The position numbers and the translations under genes are program-made. The notes under the pieces were generated by a model. It searched no databases, was not told the origin of the DNA, and was given only the letters and a program-made list of their open reading frames with translations. From NCBI GenBank assembly GCA_015178975.1, contig WHVD01000217.1, positions 1 through 64,000 of the forward strand: a DNA stretch of 64,000 nucleotides, written 5' to 3'. The stretch comes from Hysterangium stoloniferum (taxonomy: Eukaryota; Basidiomycota; Agaricomycetes; Hysterangiales; Hysterangiaceae). Positions within the stretch are counted from its first letter, which is position 1. Each line of letters begins with the position of its first letter. Of this stretch, positions 46,587 through 56,095 are shown piece after piece.

Positions 46587-46999
46587 ATGGGTCCCAAGCC
46601 AATGCTGTGCAAACCAGTACCAGCTGCTGGGCCCTCCACGGGCACTCCAAATCGGGCACCACTCACCACTGCCCAAATCTTGGTGCAGTGGGAGGAACAA
46701 TGCCGTCAACGAGAGGAGGTGGAGAGGGAGGCCAAGGAGGCTGAGGAGCAGCTGGACAGAGAGTACCAGGTGGCACTGGCTGCAGAGGAAGAGGCTGAGA
46801 GGCAGAGGAAAAGGGATGAGGAGGAGGCTGTGTGGGTTGCCATGGAGAAAGCCAAGGCAGCTGCAGACAGGGCCATGGTTGCCATGGGAAAAGTAAGTCC
46901 CATTGATCCACCATGTTGACTTGACTGACTTGGCATTTTCAGTGCAAAGTGGCAGAGGTCGAGTCTGAGTCTGAGGGGGAGCCAGAGAGCCCCCAAAAG
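46587..46999 (+). pseudogene. Fragment of a spliced gene with a charged coiled-coil region
   Basis: Exon 46587-46892 and exon 46943-46999 are joined by a GTAAGT...TTTCAG intron of 50 nt, and a second GTAAGT donor follows at 47000. The 121 codons start with a proline/serine-rich segment, then a Glu/Gln/Arg/Ala-rich helix (QWEEQCRQREEVEREAKEAE) that is probably a coiled coil, then an acidic tail. The next exon is missing: gypsy integrase sequence on the other strand begins at about 47060. The family is not recognised. The kept splice signals suggest a host or element gene fragment caught between the LTR and the integrase. Confidence 0.6.
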
Positions 47000-47059
47000 G
47001 TAAGTCTCGGGTCCATGGATATTCCAGGAAACTAACCACCAAACAAGAAGGCAAAGAAA

Positions 47060-47670
47060 ATGGCTCCAGTCCACCTTTGAAGTTATGTGGGATGGAACTC
47101 CATGCTTGGAAAATACATTGATAATAAAACGTTCCACTAACTGCATGGACATAATGGTATCATGTGTAGGAATGAATATACCTTGTTTTGAGAATCTGTT
47201 AACAACAACTAGAATGGCAGAAAGGCCTTCAGAGTCCGGTAGGTGTTCAATGAAATCCATAGAGATGGAATTCCATGGGTATTCCGGTACCAGGAGTTGT
47301 TTCAAAAGGCCGTATGGCTTGTGTCGCTGTGATTTAGAGTGTGGACAAGTAGTGCAAGATTTACAATAGTGCTTAATGAATCCTCGGAGTCCGGGCCAAG
47401 TATATTCTCTTCTTATTAATGATAGAGTTTTGTTGAACCTGAAATTTCCCGAGAGTGGATGGTCATGTTTGTACTGAAGGATCCTGAGGCAGAGGCCATT
47501 GGAGTCCAGTACATATATACAATTGTCAAGTCTAATGAAACCATGCTGGTCAAGAGACCACCAGGGTTGACTGGGGTCCCAACCTGTGCAGAGTCTGTGG
47601 GGTTGCTTACTCTTTTTGAGTCGGAAGCCAGTTTGTCCTTTGACGGGGATTCCATGGAGGAAGTCTTGGC
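47060..47670 (-). pseudogene. Ty3/gypsy element 1 integrase, truncated
   Basis: Minus-strand frame with the HHCC zinc-binding region (HDHPLSGNFRFNKTLSLIRR ... CKSCTTC) and the start of the catalytic core (SISMDFIEHLPDSEGLSAIL, then FSKHGVPSHITS). It stops just before the second catalytic aspartate and the glutamate, so no active enzyme is possible. Upstream it joins the Gag knuckle region with no protease, RT or RNase H, so about 2 kb or more of pol has been deleted. Confidence 0.85.
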
Positions 47671-47857
47671 TGTTCAACCTTTTGCAGAGTTTGCTTTTGC
47701 CAGCGGACATTCTGGAACTCGATGACCAGGTTTTCTGCACAAGAGACAAAGGTTATTGTCCATACAATGTTGTCTTTCTTGTAGGGTCAATTTGCCATTG
47801 GGTCCAAGCTTGCCTGTGAGGTCGGGTTTTCCGGTTTGCTTGCTGGACTGTTCATCT

Positions 47858-47913
<56 letters not shown>

Positions 47914-48430
47914 AGAAGACTTTTTATCGTTCTTCTTGTCAGATTGTGTGGAGTTTTGGTTGCTGGTTGACAAGTTGCTGTTGTTGGTTTTATTGGCCGT
48001 GGACTTGTTGACTTTGTCTGCAGAGGTCTCATGGGCAACTTCTGCATGATGTTCCCAATAGTGTGCATCCGTGTTTTGAACCTTAAGGCACATATGGGAC
48101 AGGGTTTTTGGCTTGCCATCTTCTCCTTTCGAGACTTCGTCTTTAAGGCAGGATGGCAGACTGGCATAGAATTGATAGTGAAGAGCAGGATCGCCCCACT
48201 GACAATGAGCTGCAAGATTGTTGAATTAGACAATATAGTCCGTGATGCACTGGGTCTCCTTCATACGAAGATTAGTGAGACTATTCTCGGCTTCTCCAGT
48301 TGGGTCATACAGGTCAAAGTTGGTTTCTAGCTCCTCAACAAAAGCATCCCAATCTTCAAGCCAAAGTGGCTCTTCCTCGGAAAGTCTGCTAAAAGCCAGT
48401 TCAAACCATTTCAACATGGATCCCAAGAGG
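47671..48430 (-). pseudogene. Ty3/gypsy element 1 Gag with CCHC knuckle and poly-Asn tract
   Basis: Capsid part at about 48430-48226 (WLEDWDAFVEELETNFDLYD) and C-terminal part 48093-47674 with zinc knuckle CLLCRKPGHRVPEC (C-x2-C-x4-H-x4-C). The two lie in different frames. An uninterrupted (GTT)n microsatellite at about 47858-47914 encodes a run of asparagines between them. Confidence 0.8.
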
Positions 48431-48474
48431 TATGAAAGTGCATAGTTGACTTTTCAGGAGTCCATGGAGAATGC

Positions 48475-48716
48475 TAGAGAGCTGATGGGTTTTCCGAGTG
48501 GGGTCTGGTGACTGCGTGGGACAGGGTCGGAGGTAGACAGGGATGGAGTCCAGCAGGTATTCTGGTGACTGATACATGAAGTAACAAAGGTCGCGCGTGG
48601 ACAGGTCTGACATATGGAGTCCAGTGGGTATTCTGGTAAATTGATAATTGGCACATGTAGGGTGTGGATGCATATAAGTTAGTGCCTGGAATCTGGCAGG
48701 AATTCCAGTTGTAACA
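48475..48716 (-). mobile_element. Partial 5' LTR of gypsy element 1
   Basis: Minus-strand TGTTACAACTGG at 48716, closely matching the first ~240 bp of the LTR at 45574-46380 (GGTCTGGTGACTG, GGACAGGTCTGACRTA). The rest of the LTR is missing and Gag follows directly. Confidence 0.7.
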
Positions 48717-48800
48717 TGTATGTACATCCTGAAGTATTTATACTAAAGAAAGAACTAAATAAAGTTTAGACTTAATATTTTGACACATGTGTAAACTAAA

Positions 48801-49110
48801 CTAAAATAAAATAAGTAAACACAAATTTAAACAGAGATAAAAAATATAACAAGAATATTCAGAGCCCTGACAGTGCCTGTTCTTTTTTGTGGCTTTGTTG
48901 AGTCCTCTAAAATCTACACTGTGGTGTAATGAACCATCCTTCTTTAAAATAAAGAATTGGAGCACCATGTGATGATGTGGAGGGCCATATAAAGCCAATA
49001 TGAAGGTGTTCATCTATAAATTCTCTAAGAGAAACCAGTTCAGATTGCAAGAGAGTATATGTGCACAAGAGGAGGGTCCATACTGTCCTCAAAGTCAATC
49101 TTGAGATCAT
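48801..49110 (-). pseudogene. Ty3/gypsy element 2 reverse transcriptase, N-terminal part
   Basis: Minus-strand pieces LVSLREFIDEHLHIGFI, STSSHGAPIL and KKDGSLHHSVDFRGLNKATK, the fingers/palm start of a gypsy RT, in two frames. It is cut at about 48800, before the catalytic YxDD. Confidence 0.8.
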
Positions 49111-49141
49111 AGGTTCTATGGGGAGCTAAAGTGTCATCATA

Positions 49142-49590
49142 TTATTTACTGGAAATATCCACAAAGTCATGACACTTCCCTGGGATGCTGTCAAGGTCAA
49201 CAGTGGCTTCTGAAAGGGCAGTTGCACACATGGAGGCACCAAGCTGAGCAACAGTTAAAGAAAATGTCTGGGATCTATCCATCTTACTGGCACATAAAAA
49301 TGCATCAACATTAACTAAAGAGATTAATGGGAGGTCCATCATGGAGGGGTTGGCCAGCAGAGCCACTGCTGCCCTGGCTGAGACTGAAGAAGCTGGAATT
49401 TGGCCATCAGGCACCCAGAAAGTAAGGATGGCCCAATACCCAGTCAATCAACATATTGTAGCAAGTGAGCCAGTTGTATCCAAGGATGACTGTACAACTA
49501 GAATCCAACTGTGTCACATAAAATGTGAGCTGCTGGAGAATTCCACATGGAAAAATGACTGCAAGGTCACAAACTTGAGTTATGACACTA
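49142..49590 (-). pseudogene. Ty3/gypsy element 2 protease C-terminal part and linker
   Basis: Minus-strand [17 protein letters not shown], typical of fungal gypsy proteases, followed by the linker ending IPGKCHDFVDISSK just before the RT. The protease N-terminus lies beyond the nested LTR at 50189-50394. Confidence 0.8.
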
Positions 49591-49598
49591 TTGCTAGT

Positions 49599-50188
49599 TG
49601 TTAGGATCCCTGTCATTTCGGACCTCCACAACCTGTTTTGGACTCAATACCCTTCATTGTCTCACTGTTGGAACTAGTATCACCACTTGCAGTGCCCCTG
49701 ACACTTGTTTCATTATAGTTTTGACCCTTTAGCCTTCCAATCCATCTCCATCCCATTCACTCCCCCATCACTGTTCTCCTTGTATATGTCTCACTTGCCA
49801 CCTCAGACCTTTTAGTATTGTTTAGCACTTTACATTAGTCTTCCCACCTTGTCATTGAGTTTAAGGTTTAGGGTTTAAACCCTAAGATGTTCTTTGGCAA
49901 GCCATGAACTCTCACCTTACAACTCTTAGTATTTCAGCCCACCACTCAATTGAGCTAAAGTGTTGATCTTTGGTTTTATTGTACTATCCAATCTGTTTGA
50001 AACACTGGAGCACCCTAACAGTTCATGCAAGGGTGCAACACATAAGTTGAAGCCAAGCTCCACTATGTTTATAGAGTCAGACCTCCCAACTAGTACAATC
50101 TCTATTGTTGGCCCCCTGATTAGCTCATTTCATATTTTCAGCCCCCTGACATAGAGCCTTCCTCTCCCATTCTACTTAGATCTTAACA
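49599..50188 (+). mobile_element. Solo LTR nested in the gypsy 2 protease
   Basis: 590 bp, TGTTAGGATCC to ATCTTAACA, flanks CTAGT and CTATT (one mismatch). It is the same family as, and opposite in orientation to, the LTR of the element it interrupts (50436-51029). Confidence 0.8.
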
Positions 50189-50394
50189 CTATTGCCATCA
50201 AAGAGTTGGAGGGGGACAAGATTGACCAATTGAGTTTTGATTCTGTGAATGGTGAGGAAATTGGTATCAATGAAGCAATGGGTTGACCTGGAGTCCACCA
50301 AAGCTCTAAACCTTGAAGGGATATGTGCTGAGGTTAAGGAAATGAAGAGAAAATTGGGATTTGAAAGAGTGGACACATTGAGCTGGAAGGCCAT
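50189..50394 (-). pseudogene. Ty3/gypsy element 2 protease N-terminal part
   Basis: Contains ALVDSRSTHCFIDTNF. The expected active-site triad DSG is DSR here, so the protease would be inactive even if joined. Ends at the nested LTR. Confidence 0.8.
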
Positions 50395-50435
50395 AGTTAG
50401 AAAATAACAGTTTACAAGCTTGGGTTCTAATATAC

Positions 50436-51029
50436 TGATAAGATTGAAACAAGGGTTAAGAGGGGACTTTATGTTGGAGGGCCAATGATAGAGATCATAC
50501 TAGTTGAGAGGTCCAACTCTATAAAACAGGTGGAGCTTGGCTTCAACTTATATGTTGTACCCTCAGATGAACTGCTAAGGGGCTCCAGTATTTCAAACAG
50601 AGTGGATAGTATGATAAGAATTAAAGACAACACTTCACTCAATTGACCAGAGAGCTGATATACTAAGAGTCATAGGATAAAGAGTCACAGCTTGCCAATG
50701 ATGCCTTAGAGGGTATTAGGGAGGGAGGAGGATGGATGAAGACTAAATGGGGATAATCTAAGTCAATATTAGAACTGAGGAGTAGTAGCATACATGGTAG
50801 GAACTTTATACAAAGGTGTAACAGATGAGCAGAGGTCTGATCAAGGAAGCATGACAGGTCAAAGTAAGCATGGGAAGGGGTAGGGATCAGACTACAACTA
50901 AATACAATGTAGTAAAGGTATTCTAGAGGGTATGAGGTGGAAAACAACATTTACATGTAGAATAAGTGACAGAGAGTATTAGGAGAGTAAGATGAGGTTG
51001 GGGGAGGCTAAATGATTGGGACCCTAACA
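50436..51029 (-). mobile_element. 5' LTR of gypsy element 2
   Basis: 594 bp on the minus strand, TGTTAGGGTCCC at 51029. Contains GGAGCTTGGCTTCAACTTAT (core, minus strand) at about 50531. Gag is missing between this LTR and the protease. Confidence 0.75.
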
Positions 51030-51374
51030 GCCATCATGATCATGATGAACTTCGAAGTGACAAACTCAAATGGTCAACATGAATGATGTCAGAAACATGG
51101 TTGTAGCCCTTCGCCAGTTTATGAAGTTGCCAAAGTTTGGTCCTGAACCTATGTTTGAATTGTGAGCCACAGAACCAAACCCCAGGTTCAGGTCCTGTTC
51201 AGTCACAGTCCAGCTCCTAGGCATTTGGTTCAGTTCAAAGTTCAGAGCAATTGATGATTTTGAGAACCAGGTTCAAGCCATGAACCAGACTATAGATATA
51301 ATCATATGCTTGTCAGATTATTGCTACTGGTTGATTATGGTTTATGTGGCAATACTGGACCACATGGCTTGGGA
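51030..51374. other. Duplicate of the P450 upstream region
   Basis: Colinear with 30970-31346 and strongly diverged, largely through CG to TG/CA changes. No P450 exon follows on its left; gypsy element 2 is there instead. Confidence 0.8.
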
Positions 51375-51690
51375 CATCACAATGTAATCCTCCACCTAAA
51401 AATACCTCTCACCTAAATATTCTCCAGCAACATTCAAGGGGTATACATACATTAGATATACAGTAGTGGTGATAGCTACTCAGGAATAGTATGTACAATG
51501 TGTGTCTGGGGACCTCTATATTCCAGGCATCTCTTTCATGTGGAGGCAATGAATAGGAGTTCATTAAAGTTGTCTAAATTTAAATAAGGTTTCAGGTAGA
51601 CCTTAAATAGAGATAGCATACCTGTGAGTCAAACCCACAACTCCAGAATGATCTTGATAAGGTTTCCCCCTTAAACCCTTGACTGGATTT
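51375..51690 (-). repeat. SINE-like segment, copy 4
   Basis: Minus strand, with a complete head (GGGTTTAAGGGGGAAACC; GTTGTGGGTTTGACTCACAG) and tail. Box B has TTTGA for TTCGA, a CG loss. Confidence 0.7.
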
Positions 51691-52782
51691 ACCAGATTTA
51701 TTGGAAATCAATTTGATTTAATTGGCATTTCATTGAATTTACTGTCAAACAGTTACCAAAGGAATCATCATTATGAAGAGAAAAGAAGCAATGCTCACAA
51801 AAGGAATGCAGGTCAGGGAAGGAGTGACAGTAGAGCAAGACAGTAAAACAGCATGGAATAGAATGGAACAATTGAATTTAAATTTACTGGAATTCATTGA
51901 TAATTGATAGGCTTTTATATGGATGGTCTCAAATTCATGAATTGGTAATTTTCTCTGATTTTATTTGCATTTTTGAATATCCTGGAATGTTTGTAAGCTT
52001 ATTTGATTTTCTAAATTTATTTATTTATTTTATGTATTTAATTTAAACTATTTACAGAGTCAGAGTTTATTGTTACCTTCCCAGAATTTTCTGTAGACTA
52101 CTCCAGGGATTTTGTGAACCATATCTGGGAAAGGTGTTGTAATTTCCAGGAACTGGATGCCAAAATGCTCCCACACTTGCAAAACTGCTTCTGTGGTAGT
52201 AACAAGCTTCTACACTGTCATAGACATCATAGTTGTGCTCCCAAGCTGTAAGTGTGCAAGCAAAAAATGTGGCCATGCTGTCAGAAATGCTTCCACACTT
52301 ATATACACATTTCATAGTGCTAAGCTGAATCACAACCCCCCCCCCTTCCTCCCCCCATGGACCCACAATAATAATTTACTATGGCATCTAAAAGCACACA
52401 TGGAACCACCAAGCTCCTTTACTATAGAGGTGATGAGCCTTAGAATCCTTGTTACAGCAGTGTGGGGCAGTTGCTTCATGATCTGCCCTGCTGCCAAACA
52501 ACTTTCATCACATCAACAACTCCAAGTATTTGTGGGGCTTGTTGTTAAAAAATACCTTTACAACCAAACCCATTTATAGAGGGGATGATCATGTATCCCA
52601 CCTGTGCACCTAAATTACATATACTATAACTCATCTACATGTGGGAATGTAGTCCATTTGAGACCATAACCAGCTGATGTGGCCTGTCCATGCCTGGACA
52701 GGGTACATCGTGCTGATTGCCTGTGTGCATGAGCACATCATATTGATTGCTTGCACACAGACAATCAAGCATGAGTCAGAAA

Positions 52783-53047
52783 TGTATTAAAAATAGTATG
52801 AGTTGACTCTATTGCAATACACAATATACAAGGTTTAATAAGCTTGTAATAAAAGTATTTGTTTCTCAATATCTTGTGTCAGTTAGTGTAGCACCTCCTG
52901 ACAATATAGTTGGATGCTCTGGGAGTGTATAGTGGTTCTGACACACATTAACCTCCAAAAGCATGGTCCACAATTAGCATCTTCATATGAAAAGTTGCAA
53001 TAATTGGTGACTCCCTATAAAAAGTGTGTTTCATCATCAAATTAACA
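52783..53047. mobile_element. 265-bp interspersed element, copy 2
   Basis: Same element as 35856-36129, flanked by AAA/AAA. It inserted precisely between the AGAAA target site and the first base of the solo LTR at 53051. Confidence 0.7.
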
Positions 53048-53050
53048 AAA

Positions 53051-53401
53051 TGTTAGATAATACCACAAAAACTCCATTACTATATTTGGACAAACAAGGT
53101 TTGAAATAACAAAAGGGACCATGTGGCCATAACTCATTATTTCCTTTTGTTATATGCTCCCCTTATTTCATATTTCCTTTTTTTTGTACCACTCATTGTT
53201 ATTTTTTAGTATATATATGGTAGATATACATAGTGCTCTTATCCCTCAGTCTGTTATACATACTACTATACGAGACTGAGGTGCGCCATTCGTTCCTGCT
53301 ATTTTCTTTACGATATACTCATATGTACGTTATTATTAGGTACTTAAAATAGTCTGTTATCTATATGAGAATGAGTTATTATTAGGTCTTACTTTCTAAC
53401 A
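53051..53401 (+). mobile_element. Solo copia-type LTR (351 bp)
   Basis: TGTTAGATAA to TTTCTAACA, target duplication AGAAA (52778-52782 and 53402-53406). Contains TATACGAGACTGAG and, about 95 bp on, a degenerate second copy, as in the LTRs of copia elements 1 and 2. Confidence 0.85.
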
Positions 53402-53652
53402 AGAAACCGGCTCCCTGGTCAGCGCCTGCTACCAAATCACCCCTGATCAGCCGTTCGGCCACCGTGAGCATCTGATAACTCTGTTACGGTGAGTTGCTTT
53501 GTTCTTACTATCCCCTTTTATAGCATACTCTTGCACACTGTAGATTATTGTTAGGTACTTTATAAAATCCGTTATACACATAGACGAGACTGAGATTGTT
53601 GAAGTGGACTCTTGAGTACTCACGAGTCGTATAGCGGCTTACTCAGACCGAC

Positions 53653-54036
53653 TGAAAGGTTGTTTAATCAACCTCACTCGGTGGTAGCAGACAGGATAAG
53701 GTTATCTTGTTTTAAAATGGTAGAATGTAAGATATACAGGATAGGGTAGATGTTCGGCGTGAGTGGGAATAACTACATACTACTCTTATGACGCTTGATA
53801 CCTAAATATATATATACCTCTGGTAGACGCAAGGGAAACGGTCGGATAATGGATAAGGAACAAGGGGATTATGACTTCTGATCAGGGCAGTGAAACAAAG
53901 GGAATAGATCTCGATTGGGGGTATCGAGGGAAGATGGATTGATGGTACCCAAGGAGAGGTCATAGTAAGATCTCGATTGGGGGTATCTAGGGGATATGGA
54001 CAAGGAGAAAGTTGTAGTAAGAGAGCCAGGATTACA
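53653..54036 (+). mobile_element. 384-bp LTR-like insertion
   Basis: TGAAAGGTTG to GGATTACA, flanked by CCGAC/CCGAC (53648-53652 and 54037-54041), inside repeat unit 4. Carries an internal direct repeat AGATCTCGATTGGGGGTATC at about 53907 and 53969. Family not recognised. Confidence 0.75.
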
Positions 54037-55150
54037 CCGACGGTCTCACCACAAACACAAATGAATCAACCATCTCCAGTTCACATGTCAATACTATGTC
54101 TCACACTTATTACTTCGTTCACTTATATTTATGATCAGTACTCCCCATACGTCAGTCGTTTCACCTATCTATACCGACTGAGTTACTTTACACGTTAACA
54201 TACTACTAGTTAGCTTATCATATTGTAGTTTTTTACAGGTATTAATAGTCGCTTCACCTCTCTGTTTCGACTGAGCTTATACAGAGATCATTGTCAGTGC
54301 CTTGATTTCTAACATGTAGATAAACAAATATTTGTGAATATGTGCACTATGTTTTCTGGTTTCCCGTTACACTGCATATGACTGTGATAACAAGTAAAAT
54401 AGGGGGCAGAGGGCTTATGACATAATTGATGTTTTCCTGACACCTTTATTTATAACGTGAATGGTCACGGGCTTCTGGAATGACTTGAAAAGTATGGAAA
54501 CGACTTATCATTCGCATAAATTGGGTCCTTTGATCAGAGCTACTCCACAGGAAACGGTTAAGTAGGCCCAGACTGTGGGTAGACCCTGTTGTTAGGCAGG
54601 TAATATGGGGGGCCCACTTCGTGGTAGCGTCGACCACCAGTGACATGCTGATGCCTGAAACTATGCCTAACAGCGTGCGTCAGAAGTCAGATAAGGAGAA
54701 CGGTCCATCTGTTGCTTATCACTCCAGCCGCTCTGAATTTACCGGTTTTTCAGCGTTCACGATGCCCCTCCGCGTGGTCACAAACTCACAGAGAACTTGT
54801 TCCTTCCATTCAACACGTGGTTTAGCGGAAGTTGAATTTTGAAGTAACAAATAACTCGTCAGCACAGGATAAAAACTCACTTGAAATATACTTTCGCTTA
54901 CTTCTCTGAAAGGAGATGAATGACATGCCCAAATGGCCTGAATACTTTACTGTCTGTGTTTAGCTTGTGGTCGGGCGAAGCCATTCTGATGACAATTGTA
55001 AAAACTAATTTTCCAAAAACATTGGTGAAAGGAATTTGTTTTAGACTAAATGGGCAGCAGAGAAGCAAAGCAACTCATGTGAGACTCGAAGAAGACACTC
55101 TGTCAACAAAGTGATGCATCCAGTCATGTAACAGCCTTCAAAATGTTCAC

Positions 55151-55604
55151 AAATTAATTGCGAATTTCTCATGCGTGAAAAAGTTTGCATAATAGGTGCA
55201 CATTTGGAAGGAGCGCACGATGCGCCGCGGCCATGAAGTTCACCCAACTACATGGGAATTTCTAAGAAGAGTCGAGGTGGTCAGTTAAGGACTCGAGACA
55301 CCCCACATTACGGTATTTATACTATGGGCGACAAACCACTTTGCTTTAAAAAGACTCGGACGACACTAAGGATATATAAAAGATTCATTGGAAATATACC
55401 TCAATTACGCATATATATCTCGTCGATATTACAAGGCAATAAAATTGTGTTATTGACAAATTTGTAGATACATACCACAACCCATCTTTTACTGAATATA
55501 GCTTTGCAAATCCAATGAACAATTTTTCAACCGAGAAAATGTCCTTGAAAACGAATCAACACTCAGTGCGAACCGATGAACGACAACATACATTTAAGAA
55601 TTCC
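55151..55604. other. Non-coding between repeat unit 4 and SINE
   Basis: No ORF of note. The right part (AACGATGAACGACAACATAC) matches the sequence before the SINE at copy A (about 33705-33735). Confidence 0.5.
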
Positions 55605-55970
55605 GAGGCGATATAATCCCCGAGGACTTAAGGGTTAAACGTTATCCAGGTCGTTCGATAGCTCGACTCGCGGGTACATTATTTCCTTTTTCTCTTTGAG
55701 GTCTACCTAAAACCTCATTCAGGTTAAATTCGGACACTTTAATGAGGTCTCCTTTGTTGCCTCCGCGTGTGAAAGAGTTGCGTGGAATATAGAGGTCCCC
55801 GGACGAATGTTGCCCCGGACAAATGTTGCCCCGGATAAATGTTGCCCCGGAGAAAGCGGAGTGCCTGTAGTGGTGCCTGAGGACCCTCAAAGAAGCTGGA
55901 GGTAGACTCCCAGCTGCTCAGCGCCAACACCCCTGTAACGATGTTGCTGCAGGTAAAAGAGTATCCCATG
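55605..55970 (+). repeat. SINE-like segment, copy 6, upstream of terpene synthase B
   Basis: GGACTTAAGGGTTAAAC and AGCTCGACTCGCGG boxes with the conserved body. Three near copies of a 16-bp CCCGGAYAAATGTTGC word at about 55798-55850 look like a local triplication compared with copy 5. Ends about 45 bp before the synthase TATA-like box. Confidence 0.7.
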
Positions 55971-56014
55971 GATAATCTTTATCAGCAAAACACAATTTTC
56001 AGTTCCATTCAGAG

Positions 56015-56022
56015 TATATAAA
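56015..56022 (+). promoter_or_regulatory. TATA-like box of terpene synthase copy B
   Basis: TATATAAA 74 bp upstream of the ATG. The whole stretch from here to the ATG is conserved with copy A. Confidence 0.6.
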
Positions 56023-56095
56023 GACCAATGGATGTATTCGCTTCTTCTCCCCAATATCAGCATTAACCTTGCTCCCTTCTCTTTCGATCCATAAG

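Larger units (their letters stand above)
51691..55150 (-). repeat. Undescribed repeat unit 4 (with insertions)
   Basis: Minus-strand copy of the unit: the AATT-rich zone (51691-52060), the segment matching 12640-12770 (52080-52200), 52370-52782, then after insertions 53407-53652, 54042-54850 and on to about 55150. Insertions at 52440-52570, 52783-53401 and 53653-54036. Confidence 0.75.
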
